A DNA stretch of 64,000 bases from Streptomyces longhuiensis (GTDB taxonomy: Bacteria > Actinomycetota > Actinomycetes > Streptomycetales > Streptomycetaceae): positions 3,421,501-3,485,500 of the forward strand of contig NZ_CP085173.1 of the NCBI RefSeq assembly GCF_020616555.1. Reading direction: 5' to 3'. Below the pieces are notes generated by a model, which was not told where the DNA came from, did no database searches, and worked only from the letters and a program-made list of their open reading frames with translations. The position numbers and the translations under genes were made by a program. This document shows positions 51,428 to 61,439 of this stretch, piece by piece. Each line of letters begins with the position of its first letter. Position 1 is the first letter of the stretch.

Positions 51428-54400
51428 CTACTTGACCCCCACCGCCCGGATGATCTCCTGGGTGACCTTGCCACCGCGGTCGTCGCTCGCCGAGGCGCGC
51501 AGGGACACGTACTCCGCGTCGCCCGGCACCTTCAGCGTGCCCTTCCAGGACGCGCCGTGCCCGTCGAGCGCGACCTTCGTCCAGGTCTTGCCGTCGTCGT
51601 ACGACACCTCCAGGGTGCCGCCGCCGATCTTCCCGGTGTCCGGGGCGCCCTTGACGTACTCGGAGAAGATGCCGACGGGGATCCGGTGTCCGCCGCGGAC
51701 GTTGCCCGCGAGGTCGGTGTCGACGTCGAAGCCGAGGTTGAGCAGCGGCAGGAACGTCCACCGGTCGTCGGGGGTCTCGGCGGACTTGAACGTCCACTCG
51801 GAGTGGCCCTTCGTGGCCAGCTTCCAGCGCGCGGGGTCGAGCGCCGTGTCGGTGACGACCTTGTAGGTGTGCTCGGCCGGGTCGGCGTCCCACACATACA
51901 CGGCGGAGCTCTTCTTGCGGTCCTTGAGCACCCCGTCGACGTACACCTCGGTGTTCTGCGTCTGGGTGCTGTCGCTCCACACGTCGCCGAAGCCGGTGTG
52001 GTCGGGGCCGGAGTCGCCCCAGCCGGGCACGTTGAACTGGAGGGTGTCGCCGGAGCGCTGCTGGCCCCAGCCGAGACCGGTGCCGAGCCACGGGTGCCAG
52101 ACCGGCTTGAACCAGTCGAGCTCGGAGTGCTTGCCGCCCTTGTAGGTGATCAGGCCGCTGCGCTGCTCCAGGTCGGTCGGGCCGGTCTGGACGGACTCGT
52201 GCCACTTCTGGCCGGTGCCGGTGGAGACGTAGTCGGTGCGCTCGGCCGGGTAGTCGATCTTCTCGAGGAAGCCGAGGCCGATGTGGAAGGTGTCGGTGAT
52301 CGAGTAGCGGAACTCGCCGCCCGCCTGGGGCTTCACCGCATGGAACTTGGCGTCCAGGACAGCCAGTTCGGACTTGCCGGGCCGGTAGGTCAGGTCGCCG
52401 CCCGGGACGGCACCCTTGTGCTCGTCGGTGACGTCGTACACCCACGGTGTGTTGCGGGTGCCGGTCATCGCGACGCTGTGGCCCGCCTTCGCGGCCGCGG
52501 CGAGCTTCGCGCCGTCCGCGGAGTCGACCGTGGCGATCTGGAGCGGACGGTCGGCGCCGTCGTCCGTGCCGAACCAGGCGTTGAGCCTGCCCGCTGCGTC
52601 GTCGGTGACGAACAGCGCCTTGGCACCCGCGTCCTGCGCGGCCTGGGCGAGCTCGGCCGGGGAGAGCGCGTCGGTGCGGCGGACGAGAACGGCCTTGCCG
52701 CGCACGTTCTTGCCCGTGTAGTCGGTGGGCGCACCGGCGCCGGCGTCCACGACCGCGAGCTTGCTGCGGCCCTCGGTCAGGGTGGAGCCAGGCTGGACGA
52801 CGGCATCGCGGAGCCCGTCCACCTGGAGCGTGGGCTTCCCGAGGCGCCACACGGTGCGGTACTCGAAGGACCCGTCGGTGACCTTGTGAGTCGGCGCGGC
52901 GAAGACGCTGTCGTACTTGACGGGCAGCTGGACCGCGCTCATGTAGTCGGCGCCGCCCGCCTTGCGGTCGGCCTCCATGAGGAGCTGGCGGGTCTGGGCC
53001 GTCCGGCCGACGTCGGCCTTGATCTCCTTCAACTGCCGCCCGTCGAGGGTGATCTCGCGGTCCCGGTCGAGCTTGATCTCCGGGTCGGCGAGGTAGCCGA
53101 GTCCGAGGGAGTCCTTGCCGTGGCTGCCGCGCACGTCGAGGTAGGACTCGACGTAGTACGAGCCGGGCTTCAGGCGCAGCTGGAGGGTGCCGGAGTCACC
53201 GACCGTGGCGGGGAACGGATCGGTGTTCCCGACGAGCTGCTGCACGCCGAGATACGCGGCCGTCGCGGCGCCGTCCCGGTCCTTCACATGGACGGTGAGC
53301 GTGTACCGCTCCTCCTCCTTGACCAGGCCGAACGCCGTGTGCGCGACGGGCTTCCCGGCCACGGACGCGACGATGCGCCCGCTGGTGTTCCCGACGGCGG
53401 CCTTGGCGCCGTCGCCGGTCACAGTCGTGGAGGCGGTGCCGTGTGCCGGCACCGTCAGCTTGCTGTCGGCGAGCGAGACGACGCCGTCGGCCGCGCCCTC
53501 CGCGGCCAGCGTCAGCTCCACCGGGCTGTCGGAGGAGTTGCTGTAGATGACCGTCTTCGTGACCGGCTTGTTGCTCTCGTACGGCCACTTGTAATAGCCG
53601 AGGTCGGCGCTGCCGGTCGCGGTGACGTCCGCGGTCACGGCGTCGGGCACGCTGACGCGTCCCGAGCCCAGGTCGTAGGCGGAGTCGGCGAGTTCCTCGG
53701 ACGTGGACATCAGCCCGTCCTTGAGCTGCTCGCCCGTCCAGTCGGGGTGCTTCTGGGCGAGCAGGGCCGCGACACCGGCGACGTGCGGCGTCGCCATCGA
53801 CGTACCGCTCATGGTGGTGTACGGGCCGCTGCCGGAGACCAGCGAGGAGCGGGCGGCGAGGATGTCGACGCCGGGCGCGGACAGGTCGGGCTTGAGCCCG
53901 TTGTCCCCGAAGCGGGGACCCTTGCTGGTGAAGTAGGCGGCCTGGTCGGAGGAGTCGACGGCGCCCACGGTGAGGGCGGAGTCGGCGGCGCCGGGCGAGC
54001 CGATGGAGCCGGGGGCGCCGGAGTTGCCCGCGGCGATGACGAAGAGGGCGCCGGTCTCCTTGGACAGGGAGTTCACGGCGGCGGCCATCGGGTCGGTGCC
54101 GTCGCTGGCCTCGGACGAACCGAGGCTCATCGAGACGACCTTGGCGTGGATGTCCTTGGCGGCCCACTCCATACCGGCGATGATCTGCGACTCGCTGCCG
54201 GAACCCTCGTTGCTGAGGACCTTGCCGACGGCGAGGGTCGCGTCGGGGGCGACGCCCTTCTCCTTGCCGTCGGAGGCGGCTCCGCTGCCGCCCACGGTCG
54301 AGGTGACGTGGGTGCCGTGGCCGTTGCGGTCCGCGACCTCCTGGCCCTCGATGAAGGACTTGGACTCGGTGACGCGGGACGCGAGGTCGGGGTGCGTGGC

Positions 54401-55102
54401 GTCGTAGCCGGTGTCGAGGACGGCGACCTTCACGCCCTTGCCGGTGAGCCCGGCCTCCCAGGCCTTCGGGGTGCCGATCTGCTCGTTGCTCTCGGCCATG
54501 TCGGCCTTGACGCGGCCGTCGAGCCAGATCTTGCCGATGCCGTCGGCGAAGTCCTTGCCCTCGGGGGCGGTCACGGCGTTCCAGAACGTGCGGCCCTTGC
54601 CGGCGTCCACGGCGGCGCCGCCGATACTGGCGAGAGCGCGGGTCCGGTCGGCGCCCTTCGGGGTGCGCGCCGCGGAACGGGCACTCTTCCCGCTGTACGA
54701 CACGATGAGCGGGGTCGCGTCGGCCTTGGCGTCGGACAGGCCCTGGCGTATCAGCTCACTCACGTCGAAGAGCCGGGCGTCCAGAGTCCCGGCCGCCAGG
54801 TAGGCACGCGCCTCGTCGGGTACGACGCTGATCCTGCCGTCGTTCACCTGGGTCCTGACGGCGCCGGTCGCGCCCTTCGCGCGGTCGACGGTGACGGCCT
54901 TCTTGTCGCCGCCGAGGTCGGTGACGGTCACCTTGTCACCGGTCACCAGGGTCACTGTGTGAGCGGCTCGGGCGGCGGGCGTGGTGGCGTGGGCCGCCGG
55001 GGTGGTGGTGTCACCGGCGACGGCCTGCCCGCCCGGAAGCAGCGCTAGCGCGAGCCCGGCCGACAGCAGGGCCGCGCCCCGTCTCGCTGGTCCTCTGGTC
55101 AT
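51428..55102 (-). CDS. Large secreted S8 subtilisin-like peptidase
   Basis: This 1224-residue exported serine protease has a signal peptide ([19 protein letters not shown], cleavage after about 30), a propeptide to about 210, and a catalytic domain with Asp230 ([13 protein letters not shown]), His262 (NGHGTHV) and Ser435 (SGTSMATPH), with oxyanion Asn360 in [10 protein letters not shown]-terminal extension of about 780 residues of beta-rich modules follows, probably including a PA-like insertion (near 750-830). ATG 55102 has GAGAGG upstream; the frame continues upstream without a signal peptide. It is divergent from the HAD-like gene. It likely takes part in extracellular protein degradation or development. 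Confidence 0.94.
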   Translation of the reverse strand: MTRGPARRGAALLSAGLALALLPGGQAVAGDTTTPAAHATTPAARAAHTVTLVTGDKVTVTDLGGDKKAVTVDRAKGATGAVRTQVNDGRISVVPDEARAYLAAGTLDARLFDVSELIRQGLSDAKADATPLIVSYSGKSARSAARTPKGADRTRALASIGGAAVDAGKGRTFWNAVTAPEGKDFADGIGKIWLDGRVKADMAESNEQIGTPKAWEAGLTGKGVKVAVLDTGYDATHPDLASRVTESKSFIEGQEVADRNGHGTHVTSTVGGSGAASDGKEKGVAPDATLAVGKVLSNEGSGSESQIIAGMEWAAKDIHAKVVSMSLGSSEASDGTDPMAAAVNSLSKETGALFVIAAGNSGAPGSIGSPGAADSALTVGAVDSSDQAAYFTSKGPRFGDNGLKPDLSAPGVDILAARSSLVSGSGPYTTMSGTSMATPHVAGVAALLAQKHPDWTGEQLKDGLMSTSEELADSAYDLGSGRVSVPDAVTADVTATGSADLGYYKWPYESNKPVTKTVIYSNSSDSPVELTLAAEGAADGVVSLADSKLTVPAHGTASTTVTGDGAKAAVGNTSGRIVASVAGKPVAHTAFGLVKEEERYTLTVHVKDRDGAATAAYLGVQQLVGNTDPFPATVGDSGTLQLRLKPGSYYVESYLDVRGSHGKDSLGLGYLADPEIKLDRDREITLDGRQLKEIKADVGRTAQTRQLLMEADRKAGGADYMSAVQLPVKYDSVFAAPTHKVTDGSFEYRTVWRLGKPTLQVDGLRDAVVQPGSTLTEGRSKLAVVDAGAGAPTDYTGKNVRGKAVLVRRTDALSPAELAQAAQDAGAKALFVTDDAAGRLNAWFGTDDGADRPLQIATVDSADGAKLAAAAKAGHSVAMTGTRNTPWVYDVTDEHKGAVPGGDLTYRPGKSELAVLDAKFHAVKPQAGGEFRYSITDTFHIGLGFLEKIDYPAERTDYVSTGTGQKWHESVQTGPTDLEQRSGLITYKGGKHSELDWFKPVWHPWLGTGLGWGQQRSGDTLQFNVPGWGDSGPDHTGFGDVWSDSTQTQNTEVYVDGVLKDRKKSSAVYVWDADPAEHTYKVVTDTALDPARWKLATKGHSEWTFKSAETPDDRWTFLPLLNLGFDVDTDLAGNVRGGHRIPVGIFSEYVKGAPDTGKIGGGTLEVSYDDGKTWTKVALDGHGASWKGTLKVPGDAEYVSLRASASDDRGGKVTQEIIRAVGVK

Positions 55103-55193
55103 CGTTGCCTCTCTTCGTAAGCCTCGGGTCGGGGTGTTACCCGAGCACTGCGAAGAGTGTGAAGTGCCCACTGTTACAGCGACATTGACGGGA

Positions 55194-55229
55194 CCTGGCG
55201 GGAAGCTGCCCTGGCGCCTTCCCGCCAGG
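55194..55229. repeat. Inverted repeat between the S8 peptidase and HAD-like genes
   Basis: CCTGGCGGGAAG (55194-55205) and its exact complement (55218-55229) flank a 12-base loop, in the divergent promoter region. It could be an operator or RNA hairpin for either gene. Confidence 0.6.
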
Positions 55230-55231
55230 GA

Positions 55232-55264
55232 GCGACCCGGACGCGACCCGGACGCGACCCGGAC
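55232..55264. repeat. 11-bp tandem repeat, three copies
   Basis: GCGACCCGGAC is repeated three times in succession in the gene-free divergent region. No function is apparent. Confidence 0.8.
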
Positions 55265-55381
55265 GCCGTCGCGATGCCATCTCCATGCGGGCCTCCGGGT
55301 GCGCCTGACAGCCCCAACACCCCTCGCTCACCATGGTGTTAGGCACGTGTCACACGTTTCGACCGGTTTCACGGGGGTGGC

Positions 55382-55822
55382 ATGGACGGTTTGGTGGAGT
55401 ACGAGACCGAGGACGGCGCGCCCCGTCGGCCCACCCGCGACGCGGACCTCCTGATCCGCACGCTCAACTCCACCGGCCGCCCGGTGTCCGTGGTCAGCGA
55501 CGTGTCACCGCACGCCGTCTCGGCTCATCTCCAGAACCGTGCCCTCGCCGTCCGCGCGGGCGTCCACGGCCGCTCCGAAGACCCCCGCCTGCTCATGCCG
55601 AACCCGGACGTCCCGCACCGCGCCCTGCACCAGCCGGGCTCCCCCACCCCGCACGGCGTACTCATCGGCTCGTCCCCCGCGGAGCTGACCGCGGCCCGGA
55701 CGGCAGGCCTCCCCTTCATCGGCTACGCCCCGAACCGCCGCACAGCCACCTGCCTGACCGACGCCGGTGCCCACCACCTGGTCCGCAACCTGACAGATCT
55801 CCTCGACGCCCTGCACCGCTGA
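55382..55822 (+). CDS. Degenerate HAD-superfamily phosphatase-like protein
   Basis: The 146-residue protein aligns with the C-terminal two-thirds of HAD hydrolases. Motif II is present (PVSVVSDVS), a PxPD-like block (LLMPNPDVPHRAL) replaces the motif III lysine region, and HGVLIGSSPAELTAARTAGLPFIGYA matches motif IV without its aspartates. The N-terminal DxD nucleophile region is absent, so catalysis is unlikely. ATG 55382 has GGGGGTGG upstream. It may be a non-catalytic regulator or a remnant that still reads through. Confidence 0.6.
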   Translation: MDGLVEYETEDGAPRRPTRDADLLIRTLNSTGRPVSVVSDVSPHAVSAHLQNRALAVRAGVHGRSEDPRLLMPNPDVPHRALHQPGSPTPHGVLIGSSPAELTAARTAGLPFIGYAPNRRTATCLTDAGAHHLVRNLTDLLDALHR

Positions 55823-55953
55823 CGCCCCTCAGGCCGCGGGCGGCGCCACCGGCAAAGGACTCGTCCCCGGCTCGAAACACGACCGCACGCAGATCCGCGG
55901 CCGCTCGCCGGAGTACCGCTGCGCGCCCCGCCGCCGTGACACCCCGAGCGCCC

Positions 55954-57285
55954 TCACGCCGTAGGCCTCCTGGCGTCGTAGCTCAGGAACTTGCGCCACT
56001 TCAGGGCGAGGAGCAGGACCGCCACCACGCACGCCGCGCCGCCGCCCGTGATCGCCACCGTGGGGGACGCGAGGTCGGCCGTCGAGCCTGCGACGAAGTC
56101 GCCGAGGCGGGGGCCGCCCGCCACGACCACGATGAAGACGCCCTGGAGGCGGCCGCGCATCTCGTCGGGGGCCGCGACCTGGAGCATCGTGCCGCGGAAG
56201 ACCATCGAGACCGTGTCCGCGCAGCCGGCGAGCGCGAGGAAGAAGAGGCCGAGCCAGAGGTTTCTGGTCAGGCCGAAGACGGCGATGGCGAGGCCCCACC
56301 CGCACACGGCGATCACGACCGCCAGGCCGTGCCGGTGCACGCGGCCGAGCCAGCCGGAGAACACCCCACCCAGCAGAGCGCCCACCGCGGGAGCGGCGAC
56401 GAGCAGGCCGGTGGTCCGGGCGTCGCCGCCGTACCAGAGCAGCGCGACGGCCGGGTACAGCGCCCGCGGATACGCGAGGACCATCGCGCACATGTCCGTG
56501 AAGAAGGTCATCCGGAGGTTGGGCCGCCCGGCCAGGAACCGCAGGCCGTCCACGACGGAGGCCCGCTTGCGCCGCTCCCCCTCCGGCCCGTCCGGCAGCA
56601 TCGCGGGCAACCGCCACATCGCGTACAGAGCCGCCGAGAAGGCGACCGCGTCGATCAGGTACGCCGTCTGGTAGCCCCACAGGCCGACCACGACCCCGCC
56701 CAGCATGGGGCCGATGAGGGTGCCGGCCGTGCTCGTCATGGAGTTGAGCGCGTTCGCCGCCGGCAGGTGTTCCGACGGCAGCAGGCGCGGGATCATCGAC
56801 GTGCGTGCCGGGGAGTTGAGCGCCCCGCACACCGCCTGGAGGGCCACGACCGCGTAGAGCAGCCACACCCGGTGATAGCCGGCGAGCGCCGCGACGGCCA
56901 GTGCCACGGACAGCGCGCACGAACCGGACGCGCTGTACAGGCCGAGCTTGCGCCGGTCCATCGTGTCCGCGATGGCACCCCCGTAGAGGCCGAAGACGAC
57001 CAGCGGGACCAGCGAGAACAGGCCGACGAGGCCCACGGAGAAGCTGGAGCGCGTGATGTCGTACACCTGGAGGGACACCGCGAGCGCGGTCATCGCCTGG
57101 CCCGTCCAGGACACCGTGTTGCCGACCCACAGGCGCCGGTAGTCGACGGAGATACGCAGCGGGGTGAGATCGGCGAGAATCCGGCGGCGCCCACCCGGCG
57201 CGGGGCCCTTCACCGGTGCGGAGGCGGGTATCGCAGGGGCCTCGGAAGCGTCTGCCTGGTCCGGCGAGGAGGGGGTGCTGGTCAC
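55954..57285 (-). CDS. MFS transporter, enterobactin-exporter-like
   Basis: This 443-residue major facilitator protein has 11-12 hydrophobic segments. A cytoplasmic N-terminus of about 40 residues is followed by DYRRLWVGNTVSWTGQAM and the loop motif GAIADTMDRRKL (about 95-106). The pattern matches the EntS/MFS_3 group of drug or siderophore exporters. GTG 57285 is preferred; a TTG at 57300 is possible. There are no siderophore genes nearby, so the substrate is unknown. It is divergent from mbl. Confidence 0.88.
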   Translation of the reverse strand: MTSTPSSPDQADASEAPAIPASAPVKGPAPGGRRRILADLTPLRISVDYRRLWVGNTVSWTGQAMTALAVSLQVYDITRSSFSVGLVGLFSLVPLVVFGLYGGAIADTMDRRKLGLYSASGSCALSVALAVAALAGYHRVWLLYAVVALQAVCGALNSPARTSMIPRLLPSEHLPAANALNSMTSTAGTLIGPMLGGVVVGLWGYQTAYLIDAVAFSAALYAMWRLPAMLPDGPEGERRKRASVVDGLRFLAGRPNLRMTFFTDMCAMVLAYPRALYPAVALLWYGGDARTTGLLVAAPAVGALLGGVFSGWLGRVHRHGLAVVIAVCGWGLAIAVFGLTRNLWLGLFFLALAGCADTVSMVFRGTMLQVAAPDEMRGRLQGVFIVVVAGGPRLGDFVAGSTADLASPTVAITGGGAACVVAVLLLALKWRKFLSYDARRPTA

Positions 57286-57437
57286 ACGGGATGCTAACAA
57301 CGCCCGGCAAGATCACCCGTCCGGCGGAACCCCGCCCGGCTCATTCCAGCGCGCGCCCGGAGCCACCCCGCCGGAGGATTCCAGAAGGGCCGTTATTTGA
57401 CGACCCGTCACGGTCTGCGCTCTCGGGAGGATCTGCC

Positions 57438-58475
57438 ATGACCGTCAGTCTGGAGCAGTTGCGCCGCTGCCATCTCGCCGTCGACCTGGGGGCCGCGCGG
57501 ACCCGGGTGTTCGTGAAGGGCGCGGGCCTCGTCGTCGACGAGCCGAGCGCCGCCGCCGTCAACACCCGCACCGGCGCCCTGATCGCGGTCGGTGAGCTCG
57601 CCGAGAAGATGACGGGCCGCACCCCCGACTACATCCGCGTCATGCGCCCCGTCTCCGGCGGCACCGTCGTCGACATCGACATGGCCCAGCGCATGCTGCG
57701 CCACCTCCTCGGCGAGAAGCTGCGCCGCACGCTGCGCCGCAAGCCCCGGCTGCGCGCCGCCGCCTGCACCCCGCACGACGCCGACCCGCTCGCGCAGCGC
57801 GCCGCCGTCGAGACCCTGGTCGGACTCGGCGCGCGCCGCGTCGAACTCGTCGACACCCTCATCGCCGCCGCCGTCGGCTGCGGCCTGCCCGTCGAGCGCC
57901 CGGAAGCCACGATGATCATCGTGTGCGGGGCGGCCACGACGCAGATCGCCGTCCTCTCCCTGGGCTCGATCGTGACCGCCGAGCGCATCCCGGTCGGCGG
58001 CGATGCCATCGACCACGCGGTGGTCCAGCACCTGCGCCAGCACCACGAGCTGATGCTCCCGTCGCAGTCCGTACGTCCCCTGCAGATCGCCCTCAGCGGC
58101 AACGGCCTCACCCCGCACGGCCCGGAGTCGACGGAGATCCACGGCCGGGACGTGGCGACGGGCCTGCCCCGCTCGGTGCACGTCGACACGGCGGCCGTGC
58201 GCCACGCGATCCACACCCCGCTGACCGCCGTCCTCGACGGCATCGGCCAGGTCCTGCGGGACTGCCCGCCCGACCTGGTGGCCGACCTCGCGGACCGCGG
58301 CATCATGATGGTCGGCGGCAGCGCGCTGCTGCCCGGTTTCGACCAGATGCTGCGCGAGGCCACGGGAGTGCCGATCCACATCGCCGAACGCCCGGACATC
58401 TGCGCGGTCCTCGGCCTCGGCGCGATGCTGGAGGGCAAGGTCCAGCCCCTCACCCTCACCCCGGTGGCCGGCTGA
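57438..58475 (+). CDS. mbl: MreB-like actin homolog Mbl
   Basis: This 345-residue actin-fold ATPase has phosphate-1 LAVDLGAARTRVFV (about 12-25), phosphate-2 IIVCGAATTQIAVLSLG (about 160-176) and adenosine MMVGGSALLPGFDQML (about 295-310). S. coelicolor carries mreB and a second gene, mbl (SCO2451), that acts mainly during sporulation; this is the likely ortholog. ATG 57438 has GGGAGG upstream. It is the last well-conserved gene before the degraded region. Confidence 0.9.
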   Translation: MTVSLEQLRRCHLAVDLGAARTRVFVKGAGLVVDEPSAAAVNTRTGALIAVGELAEKMTGRTPDYIRVMRPVSGGTVVDIDMAQRMLRHLLGEKLRRTLRRKPRLRAAACTPHDADPLAQRAAVETLVGLGARRVELVDTLIAAAVGCGLPVERPEATMIIVCGAATTQIAVLSLGSIVTAERIPVGGDAIDHAVVQHLRQHHELMLPSQSVRPLQIALSGNGLTPHGPESTEIHGRDVATGLPRSVHVDTAAVRHAIHTPLTAVLDGIGQVLRDCPPDLVADLADRGIMMVGGSALLPGFDQMLREATGVPIHIAERPDICAVLGLGAMLEGKVQPLTLTPVAG

Positions 58476-58813
58476 TTCCGCCGACCGGGGTCGCCGCGGC
58501 GCGGGGACGTCCTTGCCGGTGCGCGTCGCGGACCTCGGTCACGCCGTCCGCGTACAGCAGGAGTTGGTCCCCCGGCACGAAATCGACCTGATGCGGGCGA
58601 GCCGGTTCACCGCCGTGCGCACCGAGCCCCTGGGCCGGTGCGCAGGCGGGCGGGCGTGAGCAGTCCACGGATGAGTCGCGACGCACCAGCATCGGGGCCG
58701 GCCCGGTGGCGACAGGTGCCGATCAGTCCGGCAGCGAAGGCCTGCCCGAGCAAAACAGCGGGAGCTCCGGCGGCCGGGACGGGGGGCTCACCTCCGCACG
58801 CGCGCAGAGGCAT
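58456..58813 (-). pseudogene. Remnant of SpoIIE-type PP2C phosphatase
   Basis: The reverse strand reads VDFVPGDQLLLYADGVTEVR, the diagnostic C-terminal block of SpoIIE/RsbU phosphatases (GDxLLLYTDGxxE). The preceding segment is in another frame and there is no catalytic N-terminal part. The fragment overlaps the 3' end of mbl. It is a decayed gene with at least one frameshift. Confidence 0.7.
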
Positions 58814-58861
58814 GGCTGCGGAGGCCGGAAGACCCGCTTGCCCTCGGCGGGTCCACGATGT

Positions 58862-59074
58862 TCATCGTGCCGCGTAGTGGTGGGCTCGCCCTCCCCGCCA
58901 CTTCACCCATGTCTCGTCGTCGAGAAGTGCGCTGTGAACCGTCACGCCGGCCTGACAGAGGAATGCGACGAGGTCGGCATCACTCCGGGCGATCCCGGCG
59001 ATGTGCCCCTGGATTACCACCCGCCGGCCCCCGGTGGGGGTGGGCGGGTGCACGACGATCGGCGTGGAGTCCAT
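58862..59074 (-). CDS. Small hypothetical protein, Streptomyces type
   Basis: The 70-residue protein begins MDSTPIVVHPPTPTGGRRV and ends ALLDDETWVKWRGGRAHHYAAR. I recall similar proteins of this size in many Streptomyces genomes, usually unnamed and in accessory regions. No cysteine-metal site except one cysteine is visible, and no membrane segment. No obvious Shine-Dalgarno precedes ATG 59074, so the start may be further upstream. Confidence 0.6.
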   Translation of the reverse strand: MDSTPIVVHPPTPTGGRRVVIQGHIAGIARSDADLVAFLCQAGVTVHSALLDDETWVKWRGGRAHHYAAR

Positions 59075-59898
59075 ACGGCGAACGGTGCTACGGACCGGCC
59101 GATCCCGCGCGCGTGGGCTGCGGCGAGGATGTTGCTCTGTTCGCGTGACCGGCCACATCAACAGTGACGCGAGGCCGCGCCGCGACCGGCGTCGGGGAAC
59201 GGTCCGTCCGGGGGTGTGGCGGACTGCGGCGGCGTCCGGCCGTCGCGGTCGCGCGCCCTCATGTGCCGCACCCACCAAGCGGGTTGGCCTACGGATACAG
59301 CTCCCGGGACCACCTGATCACCTGGCGACTCGCCAGGCCGCTTGCACCGCTCGGTTCAGCCGGGCCGAGCCCCTGTGTGTGACGGACGCAAGGGCTCGCC
59401 GGGCACTTCCGCTCAGCCGATCGGCTGACTGCGTCCCCTCGATGCGCGGGTGCCGTCGTTTCAGCCGCGAGGCGGCCAGGGCGGGGTGAGGTGATCCGCT
59501 CGGCGCCGGGGCCTGATCCGACGATGGGTCAGGGGCCGGGGCGGAACGGTTTCGGTCTCGGTACCTGGGCCGGGCAGCCGGCCTTGGGGCGGATGTGCCG
59601 AAAGTCGCGGCGGACGCGGGCGGGGGTGCCGGCGGGTCCTGCCTCGCGTCGTGACCCAGCAGACTCATCCCCACGCCTTCGTGCTGGACGTGTGTGTTCC
59701 TAGGTCGGAGCACATGCCCAGCCGAGGACCGCCTCCGTGCCAGCCCGTGACCGTGTAGGCCGGTGGCCGAACCGAATGCTCAAGTTCGGCCTGCCATTCG
59801 GCTACGGACATCGAAGATCAAGCTCGGGAGAGCGAAGTCGTTCGGCGGCAGCATTCGGCCGGCGCCGCATGACTCGTCGTTCGTGCCCGGACACACCG
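59075..59898. other. 824-bp stretch with no confident gene
   Basis: Open frames here have poor residue composition (Arg/Pro/Ala-rich shadows) and no Shine-Dalgarno or recognisable motif. Codon-position bias is weaker than in the genes to the left. It may be decayed coding sequence. Confidence 0.6.
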
Positions 59899-60819
59899 TC
59901 ACGAACGGCTGAATCGTCGCAGTGGCCCCGCCGGACCGGACAGCTTCGAGAGAAACGCCTGAGATGTTGCCGTGAGGCGGTTTTCGTCACGCCTTCCCGA
60001 GTCCGGACTCCGTGGGGTGTCGAATGGCAAGGCGGGCTGCCAATGCTGCTCGAGACGCCTTGTCGAACCCTGTTCGCAGATCTCGGGCTGAGACGAAGAC
60101 GGGCGACGGGCGAACTCCGCTGTCGAAGCCTGGTTCTGCGACGTCAACTGATTCGCCACGAGGTAGATGAGCGTGGCGACCGCGTCCTGATCCACGACCA
60201 CGGTACGAGCACTGCTCACCGGCTCCGCGGGGGCCGAACTCCTTGAACACCTTCCCGGTGCGATCGGAACGGCCTGCTCTCGCCCCGCGAACTCACCGGC
60301 CGGCGGAACACCGGATGCGCTCAGCCTTGACGGCCTGGAGCGAATTCCGAGGGAATCCCTGCGTTCTTCGATGTAGTCGAACTGCTGGTAGAACCCGGAC
60401 AGGTGAGACGCGTTCTTCTCGAGTCCCTCGACGATCTGCTCCCTGTCGCGCAGGAGTTCGCGATGCATTTCCCCGTACGCACTGCCCAGCTTGATGGAGT
60501 CCTCGCCGCGATCACTCAGGCCGCTCGCGTAGGGGGCGGCGACGGCCAGCGCCGCGAGGCCCGACAGCCCGGAGATGAGAACCTGCGCCGTGAGCATCGA
60601 GGACTCGGCGACCAGAGGCCAGGCCAGAAGTCCGGTGAGGAGGCTGACGCCTCCGGCGGCGACGCCGTAGAGGCGCTCCTTGCGTACCAGGCGGACGGCT
60701 TCGCGCGGCATCCTCCTTGCCCAGTACTCGGAGCTTTCGATGGTCTCTTCAAGTCTTTGCGAGATTGCCGCGGCGGCCGGAGTCTTTGATTTTCTGAGCG
60801 AGCTCTGCGGCATTTTCAT
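59899..60819 (-). CDS. SLATT-like two-TM protein
   Basis: The 306-residue protein begins MKMPQSSLRKSKTPAAAAIS. After an N-terminal amphipathic helix (EETIESSEYWARRMPREAVRLVRKE) there are two hydrophobic helices (about 51-71 and 80-101), then a long charged helix region (SDRGEDSIKLGSAYGEMHRELLRDREQIVEGL) to about residue 155. This is the layout of SLATT/DUF4231 proteins, two-TM effectors found next to nucleotide-signalling and NLR-like defence genes. The residues after about 160 are compositionally different and may reflect frameshift or a non-conserved tail. GAGGG lies just before ATG 60819. No sensor partner was recognised. Confidence 0.5.
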   Translation of the reverse strand: MKMPQSSLRKSKTPAAAAISQRLEETIESSEYWARRMPREAVRLVRKERLYGVAAGGVSLLTGLLAWPLVAESSMLTAQVLISGLSGLAALAVAAPYASGLSDRGEDSIKLGSAYGEMHRELLRDREQIVEGLEKNASHLSGFYQQFDYIEERRDSLGIRSRPSRLSASGVPPAGEFAGREQAVPIAPGRCSRSSAPAEPVSSARTVVVDQDAVATLIYLVANQLTSQNQASTAEFARRPSSSQPEICEQGSTRRLEQHWQPALPFDTPRSPDSGRRDENRLTATSQAFLSKLSGPAGPLRRFSRS

Positions 60820-61387
60820 GCATCCCTCGAGTCCAAAGAGGCGGATTCGGCGTCACGGATCGACGGAGCAAGGAGGTCCGCGGCCTGGTGAACGCTCAGC
60901 CCGTGCACAGCCCGCAATCCCACCCACTGCGGTGTTCGGCTGGTCGGCCATGGAGCCATTTCGCATACCCCCGTCCGTATACGCAATGTGCAACATGACC
61001 GACGGCAGCCGACGTGACTCTGACAGGTGACTTTCCCGAATATCCGAACGTAAGTACGGGTGTACAGCTCGCCCGCCCTTACGACTTCCCGAAGACCCTG
61101 CGCGTTCCTGACGAGCAACTCGGCATGGAACGGTGCGAAGTCCTTCAGGTTGCCGGACCCCTGCGAGGCACCCCGATTGGGAAGCTTCGGACTCGATCGA
61201 GGCCCTGCGTCGGGCCTCGATCGAGCCAGAAGAACTGGACATACCTCGGCGCGTCTTCGACGAAGCGCGACATGTCCATGGGAGCGCCCGAAATCACCCT
61301 CATGCAGGCACGGAATTGAGGCGATCCATGCCGGCATTAAGCCATCTCGGGCGCGGCGTGCCCGGCTGGGTTAAACTTTCGTTGACC
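60820..61387. other. 568-bp stretch without a confident gene upstream of the SLATT-like gene
   Basis: Reverse-strand fragments such as a 44-codon frame (61145-61279, starting MDMSRFVEDAPRYVQFFWLD) and, in another frame, NLKDFAPFHAELLVRNAQGL suggest a decayed gene interrupted by a frameshift. A 14-bp hairpin (61192-61225) lies inside. Base composition is less GC-rich than the left part. Confidence 0.4.
61192..61225. repeat. Perfect 14-bp inverted repeat
   Basis: CTCGATCGAGGCCC (61192-61205), loop TGCGTC, then its exact complement (61212-61225). It resembles neither the other terminators here nor an operator of a known neighbour. Confidence 0.75.
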
Positions 61388-61416
61388 GCCCCGGCCCGAT
61401 TCCGACGGGCCGGGGC
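61388..61416 (-). terminator. Terminator of the secreted protein gene
   Basis: A perfect 10-bp stem (61388-61397 with 61407-61416) and a 9-base loop lie 24 bp after the stop at 61440 on the reverse strand. Confidence 0.75.
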
Positions 61417-61439
61417 CTCAACTATTTCAGCAGCAGGTA

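Noticed and set aside
55829..57316. 495-codon reverse frame overlapping the MFS gene
   Set aside because: It is a different frame with Arg-rich shadow composition; the 55954-57285 frame has the helices and MFS motif.
61014..61319. 101-codon plus-strand frame (starts MTLTGDFPEYPNVSTGV)
   Set aside because: Composition is partly protein-like, but there is no ribosome site, no known motif, and it crosses the 14-bp hairpin.
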